A DNA stretch of 64,000 bases from Polaribacter pacificus. GTDB lineage: Bacteria; Bacteroidota; Bacteroidia; Flavobacteriales; Flavobacteriaceae. Location of the stretch: contig NZ_CP150664.1 in NCBI RefSeq assembly GCF_038024035.1, positions 1,612,001 through 1,676,000 on the forward strand, given 5' to 3'. The notes beneath the pieces were generated by a model. That model searched no databases, was not told where the DNA came from, and saw nothing but the letters and a program-made list of their open reading frames with translations. Shown here piece after piece: positions 1 through 8,855 of the stretch; the stretch's first letter is position 1, and every line of letters starts with the position of its first letter. Made by a program: the position numbers and the translations under genes.

Positions 1-1088
1 AAACCCATATGATGACTGGTTCCATGCATAAAGTACTTTTTATAAGCTGGCCAATCTTTGTCTTCATTTTGGATGTCTGCCTTATCTAAAAGACCTAGAC
101 CTAGAAGTTCAGAAGTCATTATTTTACCAACCTCACCATGATAAGAATTCCAATCGGCACCAGGAACCAAAAGCTTAGTCGCTTCGTTTTTAACACGGTT
201 AACGGCATTGTATACTTCTTTCTGACGAGCTGTGAATTTTCCTGATACAGGAATGGTTCTAGACATATCACTAGAGTAGTTTGCATATTCTGCTCCAACA
301 TCTAACAAGATTAAATCACCCGCTTTACACTGCTGATTGTTTTCTATATAATGCAATACATTGGCGTTATTACCACTTGCTATAATAGGTGTGTAGGCAA
401 ATTTTCTTGATCGATTTCTTACAAACTCATGGATAAACTCTGCCTCAATTTCATATTCCCAAACACCAGGCTTTACAAAATCTAAAATTCTGCGAAAACC
501 TTTCTCTGTTATATCACAGGCTTGTTGAATCAGGTCTAATTCTATTGGATCTTTTACTGAGCGTAAACGCTGTAAAATCGGATTGCTTTTTGCTACTGAA
601 TGAGCTGGGTATTTTGCCAATAACCATTTGTTAAAGCGATCTTCTCTGGTTTCTGTTTCTACATTCGCTCTGTAATGCTCGTTGGTATTAATATATACAG
701 TGTCTGAAAGCGACATTAACTCAAAAAGCACCTTTTCCATTTCTTGTTTCCAAAATACCGTTTTAACTCCGGTCGTTTGAATCGCTGCTTCTTTTGTTAA
801 TTTTTCTCCTTCCCAAACAGCAATGTGCTCATTGGTTTCGGTTAAAAAAAGAATTTCTCTGTATTGTGGTTTAGGACAGTCTGGAAATAAAACCAACACA
901 CTTTCTTCTTGATCAACCCCACTTAAATAAAAGAGGTCTCTGTTTTGCTCAAAAGGCATGGTACTGTCTGCACTAATAGGGTAAATATCGTTTGAATTGA
1001 ATACAGCCAAGCTGTTTGGCCTCATCTTTTCAGCAAAGTTTTTACGATTTTTTACGAATAAACTGCTTTGTATTGGATGGTACTTCAT
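1..1088 (-). CDS. pepP: Aminopeptidase P family metallopeptidase (M24), 3' end outside window
   Basis: Xaa-Pro aminopeptidase, which removes an N-terminal residue preceding proline. About 362 codons are readable from the ATG at 1088; the frame is open at position 1, so the C-terminus is missing. The N-terminal part (MKYHPIQSSLFVKNR..., containing FEQNRDLFYLSGVD) fits the AMP_N domain. Near residues 258-275 the stretch LLDVGAEYANYSSDMSRT carries the two metal-binding aspartates of the pita-bread fold, and HGTSHHMG at the window edge carries the conserved histidine. The two metal-binding glutamates must lie beyond the window. It is transcribed alone and diverges from the cold-shock gene. A good TACCTTTG box lies 21 bases upstream. 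The family call is secure; the exact substrate is inferred. Confidence 0.9.
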   Translation of the reverse strand, partial: MKYHPIQSSLFVKNRKNFAEKMRPNSLAVFNSNDIYPISADSTMPFEQNRDLFYLSGVDQEESVLVLFPDCPKPQYREILFLTETNEHIAVWEGEKLTKEAAIQTTGVKTVFWKQEMEKVLFELMSLSDTVYINTNEHYRANVETETREDRFNKWLLAKYPAHSVAKSNPILQRLRSVKDPIELDLIQQACDITEKGFRRILDFVKPGVWEYEIEAEFIHEFVRNRSRKFAYTPIIASGNNANVLHYIENNQQCKAGDLILLDVGAEYANYSSDMSRTIPVSGKFTARQKEVYNAVNRVKNEATKLLVPGADWNSYHGEVGKIMTSELLGLGLLDKADIQNEDKDWPAYKKYFMHGTSHHMG

Positions 1089-1109
1089 GGATGTAAATTT
1101 TTATACAAA

Positions 1110-1117
1110 CAAAGGTA
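1110..1117 (-). promoter_or_regulatory. Candidate -7 box for pepP
   Basis: TACCTTTG on the minus strand matches the Bacteroidota TAnnTTTG element and ends 21 bases before the pepP ATG. No convincing -33 TTG was found. Confidence 0.55.
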
Positions 1118-1337
1118 CTAATTATAGCTGAAGATACAGATAGCTGCTAATTTTCTTTTATTCTAGTCTAAAAAGAGCATTAAAAAAGTCTTTTTTTGCA
1201 CTATTTAGGCTGTTTTTAAGAAAAAAATAAAAATATTTAAGGCTCTCAAAGGCACGTAAACATTGATTTTCAGAGATTTATATTTTTTAATCGATAAAAA
1301 AAAGGAAGACTTATGTAATACCTATCATATATAACAC

Positions 1338-1345
1338 TATCTTTG
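1338..1345 (+). promoter_or_regulatory. Candidate -7 box for the cold-shock gene
   Basis: TATCTTTG ends 31 bases before the ATG at 1377, implying a leader of roughly 25 bases, which is short for a cold-shock mRNA. The DNA upstream (about 1140-1337) is very AT-rich and holds nothing else I can name. Confidence 0.55.
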
Positions 1346-1376
1346 TGCCTAATATTATTTATAATTTTTTATTACA

Positions 1377-1568
1377 ATGAGTAAAGGTACAGTAAAATTT
1401 TTCAATGAGTCTAAAGGATTTGGATTCATAACTGAAGAAGACACAAACAAAGAACATTTCGTACACATTTCTGGATTAATCGATGAGATTAGAGAAGGTG
1501 ATGATGTAGAATTTGACTTACAAGAAGGTAGAAAAGGAATGAACGCAGTTAACGTAAAAGTTATCTAA
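1377..1568 (+). CDS. Cold-shock domain protein (CspA family)
   Basis: A 63-residue single cold-shock domain, the usual length for Bacteroidota members. These proteins are cytoplasmic single-stranded RNA/DNA binding chaperones. RNP1 is visible as KGFGFI (residues 13-18), and RNP2 as HFVHI in place of the usual VFVHF. The N-terminus MSKGTVKFFNESKGFGF is canonical. The gene stands alone, with its own TATCTTTG promoter box and a strong hairpin terminator right after the stop. Whether it is cold induced or constitutive cannot be told from sequence. Confidence 0.95.
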   Translation: MSKGTVKFFNESKGFGFITEEDTNKEHFVHISGLIDEIREGDDVEFDLQEGRKGMNAVNVKVI

Positions 1569-1590
1569 GATATACACTTTTTTTTATTAC

Positions 1591-1626
1591 AAAACACCCG
1601 TCATTAATTGACGGGTGTTTTCTTTT
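1591..1626 (+). terminator. Intrinsic terminator after the cold-shock gene
   Basis: 13-bp perfect stem (1591-1603 with 1609-1621), 5-base loop TTAAT, followed by CTTTTT. The stem carries the CACCCGTCA core. Confidence 0.85.
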
Positions 1627-1668
1627 TAGGGCTATCCCATTAATTTAATGTTAACTTTTAAAAATTAT

Positions 1669-1704
1669 TTTGAGTGCGCCTATATTAATCGTAATATTGC
1701 AATA
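1669..1704 (+). promoter_or_regulatory. Candidate ars promoter with overlapping operator palindrome
   Basis: TTTG (1669-1672), a 19-base spacer and TAATATTG (1692-1699) resemble a Bacteroidota promoter. The perfect 10-base palindrome TATTGCAATA (1695-1704) overlaps the -7 element and is flanked by ATTAAT on both sides. An ArsR dimer bound there would block the promoter, fitting autorepression. The operator role is inferred. Confidence 0.45.
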
Positions 1705-1721
1705 AATTAATAAATAAAAAA

Positions 1722-2054
1722 ATGGGTTTAGCAAAAACAGAAATGTTTTCAGATCAACAGAATGAGATTGCTTTGATAGCAAAAGTCTTTGGTCATCCAG
1801 CCAGAGTTTCAATTTTACAGCATTTGTTTAAAATCAATTCTTGTGTCTGCGGAGACTTAGTACTTGAAATTGGATTGGCACAACCAACCATTTCTCAACA
1901 TTTAAAAGAGCTCAAACATTTGGGATTGATAAAAGGAAGTGTAGAGGGCACAAGTGTTTGTTATTGTATCGATAAAAAAAACTGGGCTGCTATGAAAAAA
2001 GTAATGAATGAATTTCTCAATCAAGACCTTAGCCAAAAGCAAGATTGCTGCTAG
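1722..2054 (+). CDS. arsR: ArsR-family metalloregulator (arsenic repressor)
   Basis: Winged-helix repressor of 110 residues that would release DNA on binding As(III)/Sb(III) and so induce the two following genes. The core runs from FGHPARVSILQHL (residues 23-35) to the recognition helix region QPTISQHLKELKHLGLI (54-70). The sequence SCVCGDL (40-46) matches the ELCVCDL metal-binding motif of ArsR, with C41 and C43. Further cysteines at C80, C82 and the C-terminal CC (109-110) could complete the site. ArsR members of this type commonly regulate adjacent acr3 genes, and that is the context here. The start at 1722 is the only reasonable ATG. Confidence 0.9.
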   Translation: MGLAKTEMFSDQQNEIALIAKVFGHPARVSILQHLFKINSCVCGDLVLEIGLAQPTISQHLKELKHLGLIKGSVEGTSVCYCIDKKNWAAMKKVMNEFLNQDLSQKQDCC

Positions 2055-2107
2055 GTTCAGTAAAAATAACCAACTCTTAAATTAGCTTTTAAAAAGAAAT
2101 CTAGATC

Positions 2108-2737
2108 ATGAAAACAACATCATCCCTATTTCCAAAAATAGAAACACTTATTAGCTCCTTAAACACAGATACAATAAGTGATGAACGCAAAATAATTTTG
2201 CAACCGCTCATCGATTTTATTCAATCAAAAACAACAAATCAAAAGGAGATTCGAATCAATTTTATCTGCACACACAATTCAAGAAGAAGCCATTTAACTC
2301 AAATTTGGGCACAAACCTTAGCCAGTTACTTTACTATTAAAAACTTGTATTGTTATTCTGGCGGAACTGAGGCAACAGCACTTTTCCCTGTGGTTGTAGA
2401 TACTTTAAAAAACACAGGTTTTAAAATCACAGCAATCTCAGATGGCACTAACCCTGTTTACAGCATTAAATTCTCAGAGAATGAACATCCTATTATAGGA
2501 TTTTCTAAAAAGCTAGAGGATGCTTTTAATCCAAAATCAGCGTTTGCTGCTATCATGACTTGTTCTCAGGCAGATGGCGGATGCCCTTTTATTGCAGGAG
2601 CAGAAAAGCGAATCCCTATTACCTACGAAGACCCAAAAGCATTTGATAACACTCCAGAACAGGCAAAAAAATACAGTGAAAGAAGTCTGCAAATTGCAAC
2701 TGAATTATACTATGTTTTCTCTCAAATAAACTCTTAA
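2108..2737 (+). CDS. LMW-phosphatase-like protein of arsenic operon (arsenate reductase-like)
   Basis: A 209-residue protein with a low-molecular-weight phosphatase fold. The P-loop CTHNSRR (C54 to R60) satisfies CX5R, and an Asp-Pro pair (D175-P176, in TYEDPKAF) is the likely general acid. Relative to thioredoxin-linked ArsC (CTGNSCRS) the second P-loop cysteine is replaced by arginine. Other cysteines lie at C152 and C159 (TCSQADGGC) and could serve as resolving thiols. About 50 extra residues precede the P-loop. It sits between arsR and acr3, with 2 bases before acr3, so it should reduce arsenate or act on an arsenic species. The exact chemistry is inferred; plain protein-tyrosine phosphatase is the alternative. 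Confidence 0.8.
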   Translation: MKTTSSLFPKIETLISSLNTDTISDERKIILQPLIDFIQSKTTNQKEIRINFICTHNSRRSHLTQIWAQTLASYFTIKNLYCYSGGTEATALFPVVVDTLKNTGFKITAISDGTNPVYSIKFSENEHPIIGFSKKLEDAFNPKSAFAAIMTCSQADGGCPFIAGAEKRIPITYEDPKAFDNTPEQAKKYSERSLQIATELYYVFSQINS

Positions 2738-2739
2738 AA

Positions 2740-3786
2740 ATGGCTACAAAAAAACTAAGCTTCCTAGACAGAAATCTAACACTTTGGATCTTTGTCGCAA
2801 TGGCAATTGGTGTTGGACTTGGATATTTTATCCCGAGTTTTCCATCTATCATAAACTCCATGAGTACTGGAGCAACAAACATTCCGATAGCCATTGGCTT
2901 AATAATAATGATGTACCCTCCACTTGCAAAAGTAAATTTTGCGCTTTTACCTAAAGTGTTTAAAGACACCAAAATCTTGTCAGTCTCTCTTATTTTAAAC
3001 TGGGTTATTGGACCCGTTTTAATGTTTGTTTTGGCAATTGTTTTTTTACACGATTACCCAGAATACATGGTGGGGCTTATCTTAATTGGATTAGCTCGTT
3101 GTATTGCAATGGTACTGGTTTGGAATGATCTTGCAGATGGTAACAGCGAATACGGAGCTGGGCTAGTAGCATTAAATAGTATTTTCCAAGTTTTTGCCTA
3201 TAGCTTTTACGCTTGGATTTTTATAACCGTTTTACCTCCATATTTTGGTTTTGACGGCGCGATTGTCGATATTTCAATCGGAACAATTGCCGAGAGTGTT
3301 GCTATCTATCTAGGAATTCCATTTGTACTGGGAATCTTAAGTAGAGTATTATTGGTAAAAATTAAAGGGGAAGATTGGTATACAACCAAATTTATTCCGG
3401 CCATTTCTCCATTAACCTTAATAGCCTTGTTATTTACCATCATCATCATGTTTTCTTTAAAAGGCGAACTGATTGTAGAAATCCCTATGGATGTGCTAAT
3501 CATTGCAGTTCCATTGCTGATTTACTTTACATTGATGTTTATTATTGGATTTTTTGTTACCAAAGCGATGGGTGCACCCTATGACAAAACAGCTTCTGTG
3601 GCCTTTACGGCTGCAGGAAACAATTTTGAATTGGCAATTGCTGTTGCAATTGCCGTATTCGGGTTAAATTCTGGTCAGGCTTTTGCCGGTGTTATTGGAC
3701 CTTTGGTTGAAGTTCCAGCATTAATTTTACTAGTTCGCATCTCATTTTGGTTGCGAAAAAAATACTATAGACAGGCCAAAAAGTAA
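2740..3786 (+). CDS. acr3: Arsenite efflux transporter, ACR3 family
   Basis: Inner-membrane As(III) exporter of the BASS superfamily, 348 residues with about ten hydrophobic segments. The signature [17 protein letters not shown] includes the arsenite-binding cysteine of the family (here C121), and E297 in GNNFELAIA is the second residue known to be essential in ACR3 proteins. The ATG begins 2 bases after the upstream stop, so translation is probably coupled. It ends the arsR-reductase-acr3 cassette. The gap to the convergent helicase gene (52 bases) has no obvious hairpin. Confidence 0.95.
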   Translation: MATKKLSFLDRNLTLWIFVAMAIGVGLGYFIPSFPSIINSMSTGATNIPIAIGLIIMMYPPLAKVNFALLPKVFKDTKILSVSLILNWVIGPVLMFVLAIVFLHDYPEYMVGLILIGLARCIAMVLVWNDLADGNSEYGAGLVALNSIFQVFAYSFYAWIFITVLPPYFGFDGAIVDISIGTIAESVAIYLGIPFVLGILSRVLLVKIKGEDWYTTKFIPAISPLTLIALLFTIIIMFSLKGELIVEIPMDVLIIAVPLLIYFTLMFIIGFFVTKAMGAPYDKTASVAFTAAGNNFELAIAVAIAVFGLNSGQAFAGVIGPLVEVPALILLVRISFWLRKKYYRQAKK

Positions 3787-3838
3787 GCCGCTGATCATTA
3801 TAGATTAGACAAAAAGAGAAGTTAAAAGAATAGCAAAA

Positions 3839-5116
3839 TTATCTAGTTCTTCTAGAGTTACTGTCTCTACGACCACCTCTTGAGTCTTGTTTTTTAGCAC
3901 CAGACGAGTTCTTAGGTTTTTTACGAAAAGAATTTTGATTTTTTTTGCCCGCAGGTTTTTTTGGTTGTTGAGTTGGTTCTAAAACAGTTGGTTCAAAACC
4001 TTCTATGGTCTCCATCTTAAATTTTTGACCTAAGAGTTTTTCAATTTCGCGAACATACTCTAACTCATCAGCACAAACCAGAGAAAGTGCTTCTCCTTTG
4101 GCTCCAGCTCTACCAGTTCTTCCGATTCTATGTACATAATCCTCAGGAATATTAGGCAACTCAAAATTGATTACATGGGGAAGTAAAGGAATATCCAAAC
4201 CTCTTGCTGCAATATCAGTAGCAACGAGAACTCGTACATCATTATTTTTAAACCCTGCCAATGCTTTAGTTCTTGCACCTTGACTTTTATTACCATGAAT
4301 GGCTGCTGCCGAAATTTTACTTTTTACAAGTTTCTCTGTCAACTTATTAGCTCCGTGCTTGGTACGAGTAAAAATAAGTACCTGCTTCCAATTTCCATCA
4401 GAAATTAGCTTGCTAACCAAGGCTGTTTTTTCTTGTTTGTCTACACGATAGATTTTTTGACTAACCTTTTCTGCAGTTGTATTTTCTGGTGTAGCCTCTA
4501 CCAAAATTGGGTTTGTTAAAATCCCTTCAGCTAATTGTTTTATATCCTTAGAAAATGTTGCAGAAAACATTAAATTTTGACGCTTTGCTGGCATCAAACT
4601 CATAATTCTTTTAATGTCTCTTAAAAAACCCATGTCTAACATTCTATCAGCTTCATCCAAAACCAAAATCTCAACGCGTTTTAACGATAAGGCTTTCTGA
4701 TTTTCTAAATCTAATAATCTTCCTGGGGTTGCAACCAAAACATCAACTCCTTGTCTAATTGTTGCTATCTGAGAAGCTGCTTTTACACCTCCAAAAACAA
4801 CGGTAGATTTCATATTTAAATAAGCTCCATAATCTTTAACATTATCATAAACTTGAGCCGCTAATTCTCTTGTTGGTGTTAAGATCAATGCTCTGATTGG
4901 TCTAAATTTATCGCTTCTAGTTGCATCTAAAATTTGCAACATTGGCAAGGTAAACCCTGCGGTTTTTCCTGTTCCAGTTTGTGCCGAAGCCAAAACATCT
5001 CTTCCTTCTAAAATATGAGGAATTGCTTTTATTTGTATAGGTGATGGTTGTGTATATCCTTGCTTTTCTACAGCCTTTAACAAAGCTGGGTTTAATCCTA
5101 ATGATTTAAATGACAT
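3839..5116 (-). CDS. rhlE: DEAD-box RNA helicase, RhlE-like
   Basis: ATP-dependent RNA helicase of 425 residues, expected to act in RNA decay or ribosome assembly. All family motifs are visible in order: Q motif around residues 3-30 (FKSLGL...PSPIQ), Walker A AQTGTGKT (45-52), PTRELAAQ (81-88), TPGR (130-133), DEAD (154-157), SAT (185-187), [11 protein letters not shown] and [10 protein letters not shown]. The last 50 residues form a basic low-complexity tail rich in Lys, Arg, Ser, Gly and Asn, typical of RhlE-type proteins and used for RNA contact. A TACCTTTG box lies 53 bases upstream of the ATG. RhlE versus other DEAD subfamilies is a judgement from motif context. Confidence 0.9.
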   Translation of the reverse strand: MSFKSLGLNPALLKAVEKQGYTQPSPIQIKAIPHILEGRDVLASAQTGTGKTAGFTLPMLQILDATRSDKFRPIRALILTPTRELAAQVYDNVKDYGAYLNMKSTVVFGGVKAASQIATIRQGVDVLVATPGRLLDLENQKALSLKRVEILVLDEADRMLDMGFLRDIKRIMSLMPAKRQNLMFSATFSKDIKQLAEGILTNPILVEATPENTTAEKVSQKIYRVDKQEKTALVSKLISDGNWKQVLIFTRTKHGANKLTEKLVKSKISAAAIHGNKSQGARTKALAGFKNNDVRVLVATDIAARGLDIPLLPHVINFELPNIPEDYVHRIGRTGRAGAKGEALSLVCADELEYVREIEKLLGQKFKMETIEGFEPTVLEPTQQPKKPAGKKNQNSFRKKPKNSSGAKKQDSRGGRRDSNSRRTR

Positions 5117-5169
5117 ATATTATAGTGTATTTTTTATAAAAACAACGGATCCGTCATTTTATATCGCCG

Positions 5170-5177
5170 CAAAGGTA
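5170..5177 (-). promoter_or_regulatory. Candidate -7 box for the DEAD-box helicase
   Basis: TACCTTTG on the minus strand, 53 bases before the start codon, implying a leader near 50 bases. Confidence 0.5.
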
Positions 5178-5281
5178 CAGTTATTTCTTGGAGAAGCTCC
5201 TATCTATGACTTTTGAACCTAAAATCTAAGGCCATAATCATTAAATTTCACAAAAGAAGACTGTAAAGTTTTGTTAATTTT

Positions 5282-5313
5282 TTTGTCATTCAGTACGATT
5301 GTGGTAAATTTTG
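5282..5313 (+). promoter_or_regulatory. Candidate promoter of the propeller gene
   Basis: TTTG (5282-5285) and TAAATTTTG (5305-5313) are separated by 19 bases. The -7 element has one extra T relative to TAnnTTTG. It lies upstream of the ATG at 5338 and overlaps the potential TTG start at 5311, which argues against that earlier start. Confidence 0.4.
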
Positions 5314-5337
5314 GCCCTAAAACAACTAACCAAAAGT

Positions 5338-8178
5338 ATGAAAACAACTTTAAAAACTCTGGCGCTCTTTTTATTAAGTGCAACCAGTACAAGTCTGATT
5401 GCTCAAAAAGCAACAAGCGCCTCTCAAGTACAGGAGTCTCTGACCCAAAAAGAGCAACTTACTCGTAATTCAATTGTTAAGAATATACCTTTTACCAATA
5501 TTGGCCCTACAGTAATGAGTGGTCGTATTGCCGATATCGCAGTCAACCCGAATGATCCAACCGAATTTTATGCAGGGTATGCTTCAGGAGGTTTGTGGCA
5601 CACTACAAATAATGGAGTTACTTTTACTCCTGTGATGGACAATTCACAGACTCAAAACATTGGTGATATTGCAGTAGATTGGAAAACAAGAACACTGTGG
5701 GTAGGAACTGGTGAAAAAAATTCATCTCGTTCTTCGTATGCAGGGATTGGAGTTTTAAAATCTACCGACCAAGGTAAGACATGGCAAAACATGGGCTTGC
5801 CAGATTCTCACCATGTGAGCAGAATTATCATCAACCCAAACAATTCAAATGAAGTATTGGTTGCTGTTATCGGTCACTTGTATTCTCCAAATGCAGAACG
5901 CGGAGTCTTTAAAACTACAGATGGTGGAAAAACCTGGAAGAAAACCTTATATATAGATCAAAACACAGGTGTTATTGACATCGCTTTTGCTCCAAATAAT
6001 TTTAACACGATGTACGCTGCTTCTTGGGAGCGTGATCGTAAAGCATGGAATTTTGTTGGAAGCGGAAACAATTCTGGTATTTACAAAAGTACTGATGGTG
6101 GAGAAACTTGGAAGAACATTTCTGGGAATGGTTTTCCAACAGGATCTGGTGTAGGTAGAATAGGTCTTGCTGTATATGATGAGAACAATGTGTATGCATT
6201 ACACGACAGTCAATTTGACTATGTAGCAAAGAAAACGAATGCTAGAAGAGCTCCAGAAGCTTTAGCCTTAAACTCTGACACTTTTAAAAGTATGAGTGCA
6301 GAAGACTTTGTCACTCTTGATAACAAAGATATTGACACCTTTTTAAAAGCTCACGGATACCACGATAAATACAGAGCTGCAAATATTAAGAATTTTGTTG
6401 CTTCTAGGGCTTTAACTCCTGGTGAGGTTCCTCAGTTTTTAGAAGATAGTCAACTTACAAATGCGGCCCTAGAGGTAACTGGTGCCGAAGTATTTTTTAC
6501 TAGCAATGGTGGAAAATCTTGGAAGAAAAAGAACAAAGAAAAACTAAGCTTATACTCTTCATATGGGTATTATTTTGGAGAAATCAGAGTACATCCACAA
6601 GATAAAAATGCCATCTATATTTTAGGTATTGGCTTAATGAAATCTAAAGATGGTGGAGAAACTTACACTTCTATCGGAAAAGAAAATGTGCATTCAGATC
6701 ACCAAGCAATGTGGATCAGCCCAACAAAAAAAGGACACCTAATCAACGGAAACGATGGTGGTCTTAACATGAGTTATGACGATGGAGAAAGCTGGAACAA
6801 ATTAAACTATGCTCCTGTAGGTCAATTTTACTCAGTTTTTGCTGACAATCAAAAGCCTTATAACGTATATGGTGGTTTGCAAGATAACGGTGTTTGGTAC
6901 GGCCCTCACAATGCAAGAATTAACAAATCATGGCATGGTTCTGGACAAAACCCATTCAAATCAATTATGGGAGGTGACGGTATGCAGGTTCAAGTAGACA
7001 GCAGAGATCACAATATTGTGTATACAGGTTCTCAGTTTGGGAGTTATTTTAGATTGAATTTAGCCAATGGAAAACGTACATACATTACTCCAAGAAGTAA
7101 GGTAAAAGGTGAAACTTTTAGATTTAACTGGCAGACACCTATCTTATTATCTCCACACAATCAAGACATCGTATATTTTGGAAGCAACAAGCTTCACCGT
7201 TCTTTAAATCAAGGAAATGATTGGGAAACAATTTCTGGTGATTTAACATCAGGAGAAAAGAAAGGAAATGTTGCTTACGGTACCTTAACAACTATTAGTG
7301 AAAGCCCTTTTAAATTTGGAATGCTATATGTTGGATCGGATGATGGTCATATCAATCTTAGTAAAGATGGTGGTACCACTTGGGAAAACCTTTCTGGATC
7401 ATTGCCAAAAAACCTATGGGTTTCTAGAGTTATCGCATCGCAACACAAACAAGAGCGTGTTTACGCAACTTTAAACGGTTATCGTTGGGATGATTTCGCA
7501 ACCTATGTTTATGTATCTGAAAACTACGGAAAAACTTGGAAAAACATCGGAAAAACGATTCCAACATCACCTGTAAATGTAATACGTGAAGATCCTGAAA
7601 ATTCAGAAATTCTTTACTTAGGAACAGACAATGGTTTGTATGTTAGCTTTAATAGAGGAGACAACTGGCATCCTTTTTCTAATAATCTTCCAAATGTTGC
7701 TGTACATGATTTGGTAATTCAACCAGAAGCAAAACATTTAGTTGTAGGAACTCACGGAAGAAGCCTTTATACTGCTGATGTATCTTTGTTGCAAAAAGTA
7801 ACCAAAGAAATCAGCGCAAAAGAGTTTCATGCATTTGATATAGCACCTGTTAAGTATAATGCTAACTGGGGAAGAGCTCGTTTTGGTAGATTTTCACCAG
7901 CACCAAGCGCTGCTATTTCTTATCTTTCAAAATCATCTGCAAAGACTACTGTAAAAGTATATTCAGGTAAAGTTCTTGTCGCTTCAATGAACACGAATAT
8001 TGAGAGCGGGTTAAATGCAATCAACTATGATCTTCAGTTTTCTAGTAGAGGAAAAAAAGATTTTGAAAAAGCAAACAAGACAACGATTAAAAAAGCAGAC
8101 AACGGTCACTATTATTTACCTAAAGGAACTTATAGCATCCAATTAAAAGGAGTTACACTTCCTTTGGAAATTAAATAA
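5338..8178 (+). CDS. Exported Asp-box (BNR/VPS10-like) beta-propeller protein
   Basis: 946 residues, starting at the ATG that gives a clean signal peptide (KTLALFLLSATSTSLIAQ); a TTG 27 bases upstream is possible but less likely. The protein contains about ten Asp-box repeats of the form S-x-D-x-G-x-T-W, e.g. STDQGKTW, TTDGGKTW, STDGGETW, TSNGGKSW, SKDGGTTW, SENYGKTW. This is the sortilin/VPS10 or sialidase-type propeller often labelled glycosyl hydrolase in flavobacteria, but I see no catalytic evidence for a glycosidase. There is no type IX sorting domain at the C-terminus, so it may stay periplasmic or use another route. A second protein of similar layout lies at 38890. Function unknown; the fold is secure. 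Confidence 0.8.
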   Translation: MKTTLKTLALFLLSATSTSLIAQKATSASQVQESLTQKEQLTRNSIVKNIPFTNIGPTVMSGRIADIAVNPNDPTEFYAGYASGGLWHTTNNGVTFTPVMDNSQTQNIGDIAVDWKTRTLWVGTGEKNSSRSSYAGIGVLKSTDQGKTWQNMGLPDSHHVSRIIINPNNSNEVLVAVIGHLYSPNAERGVFKTTDGGKTWKKTLYIDQNTGVIDIAFAPNNFNTMYAASWERDRKAWNFVGSGNNSGIYKSTDGGETWKNISGNGFPTGSGVGRIGLAVYDENNVYALHDSQFDYVAKKTNARRAPEALALNSDTFKSMSAEDFVTLDNKDIDTFLKAHGYHDKYRAANIKNFVASRALTPGEVPQFLEDSQLTNAALEVTGAEVFFTSNGGKSWKKKNKEKLSLYSSYGYYFGEIRVHPQDKNAIYILGIGLMKSKDGGETYTSIGKENVHSDHQAMWISPTKKGHLINGNDGGLNMSYDDGESWNKLNYAPVGQFYSVFADNQKPYNVYGGLQDNGVWYGPHNARINKSWHGSGQNPFKSIMGGDGMQVQVDSRDHNIVYTGSQFGSYFRLNLANGKRTYITPRSKVKGETFRFNWQTPILLSPHNQDIVYFGSNKLHRSLNQGNDWETISGDLTSGEKKGNVAYGTLTTISESPFKFGMLYVGSDDGHINLSKDGGTTWENLSGSLPKNLWVSRVIASQHKQERVYATLNGYRWDDFATYVYVSENYGKTWKNIGKTIPTSPVNVIREDPENSEILYLGTDNGLYVSFNRGDNWHPFSNNLPNVAVHDLVIQPEAKHLVVGTHGRSLYTADVSLLQKVTKEISAKEFHAFDIAPVKYNANWGRARFGRFSPAPSAAISYLSKSSAKTTVKVYSGKVLVASMNTNIESGLNAINYDLQFSSRGKKDFEKANKTTIKKADNGHYYLPKGTYSIQLKGVTLPLEIK

Positions 8179-8211
8179 GCTTTTTTTTAACGCTTTTACG
8201 TTTAAAAAAAT

Positions 8212-8251
8212 AAAAACAGTACTTTTATCACATGAAAAAAGTACTGTTTTT
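8212..8251 (+). repeat. 15-bp perfect inverted repeat enclosing a start codon
   Basis: AAAAACAGTACTTTT (8212-8226) pairs exactly with 8237-8251 across a 10-base loop that contains the ATG at 8232-8234. A T-run follows to 8255, so the structure also resembles an intrinsic terminator for the upstream gene. The left arm contains the TACTTTTA promoter-like box. Confidence 0.7.
8220..8227 (+). promoter_or_regulatory. Candidate -7 box (TACTTTTA) for the 8232 gene
   Basis: TACTTTTA ends 4 bases before the ATG. The same octamer occurs before panB and before the gene at 60667. If functional, the mRNA would be leaderless. Confidence 0.4.
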
Positions 8252-8855
8252 TTTTGCAATCTTCCTTAGTTTTCAGAGCTATTCACAATCTAATTGGCAA
8301 CGTTTTAAAGAGCTCTTACCTGGTCAAAGAACATGGGTGCTTTTACATCCTTTTAAAGCCAAAAAAGCCTATTTAGTTTCTTTAGAAGCTAATAAAATTA
8401 GTGATTCTATCGCCAAGACACCCTTATTAGACGGGGATGCTTCTGGTGGACAAGTTGACGCCTTTAGACATGCATTTTGGATGGCCCGTTTGAATCAAGA
8501 AATTGGAAAAGGAGCTGCAAAATCGTTAGGAAAAGCACACGAAAGAGACAATTACAGACAGTTTAAAAAACTACAATTAGAAGATGGAGCAATTCCGGAT
8601 AAAATATCTTCTGAAATGGACCTGTTTAACAACAATATGGGGCTCAGCTATACAGAAAAAGGAAAGCCCTATCCAAAAGACGGGTTAATCTACCGCATCG
8701 CCAATGCCATCTTAGCAGGTAAACACAAGGTTCTAAAAAAAGATGCAAGTGGCTCGTATGTAAACTGTGAAGGAGAAAACTTAGATAAAGAGTTATTAGA
8801 AAAGACCTGGGTAAACAACAAATGTTTAGTGGATTCTAATTATAAAAAGGAATAG
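8232..8855 (+). CDS. Exported protein of unknown function with DAFRHAFW motif
   Basis: 207 residues with a signal peptide ending near SYSQS (residue 20). I do not recognise a named enzyme. The conserved-looking core has D76 and R79-H80 (DAFRHAFW), H103 (KAHERDN), D130 and N133-N135 (MDLFNNNMG). This spacing of His, Asp and Asn resembles a family of small uncharacterised domains (DUF6973-like), but that is a weak recollection. It is probably periplasmic. It is immediately followed, with no gap, by the alpha/beta hydrolase gene, so the two are likely co-translated. The start codon sits in the loop of a 15-bp hairpin. Confidence 0.7.
   Translation: MKKVLFFFAIFLSFQSYSQSNWQRFKELLPGQRTWVLLHPFKAKKAYLVSLEANKISDSIAKTPLLDGDASGGQVDAFRHAFWMARLNQEIGKGAAKSLGKAHERDNYRQFKKLQLEDGAIPDKISSEMDLFNNNMGLSYTEKGKPYPKDGLIYRIANAILAGKHKVLKKDASGSYVNCEGENLDKELLEKTWVNNKCLVDSNYKKE

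Noticed and set aside
119..301. 60-codon frame on the minus strand within pepP
   Set aside because: It is out of frame with the aminopeptidase coding sequence, which shows the catalytic motifs over the same stretch.
2619..2972. 117-codon frame antisense to the ars phosphatase and acr3 genes
   Set aside because: It lies opposite two conserved, recognisable genes and has no homology-like features of its own.
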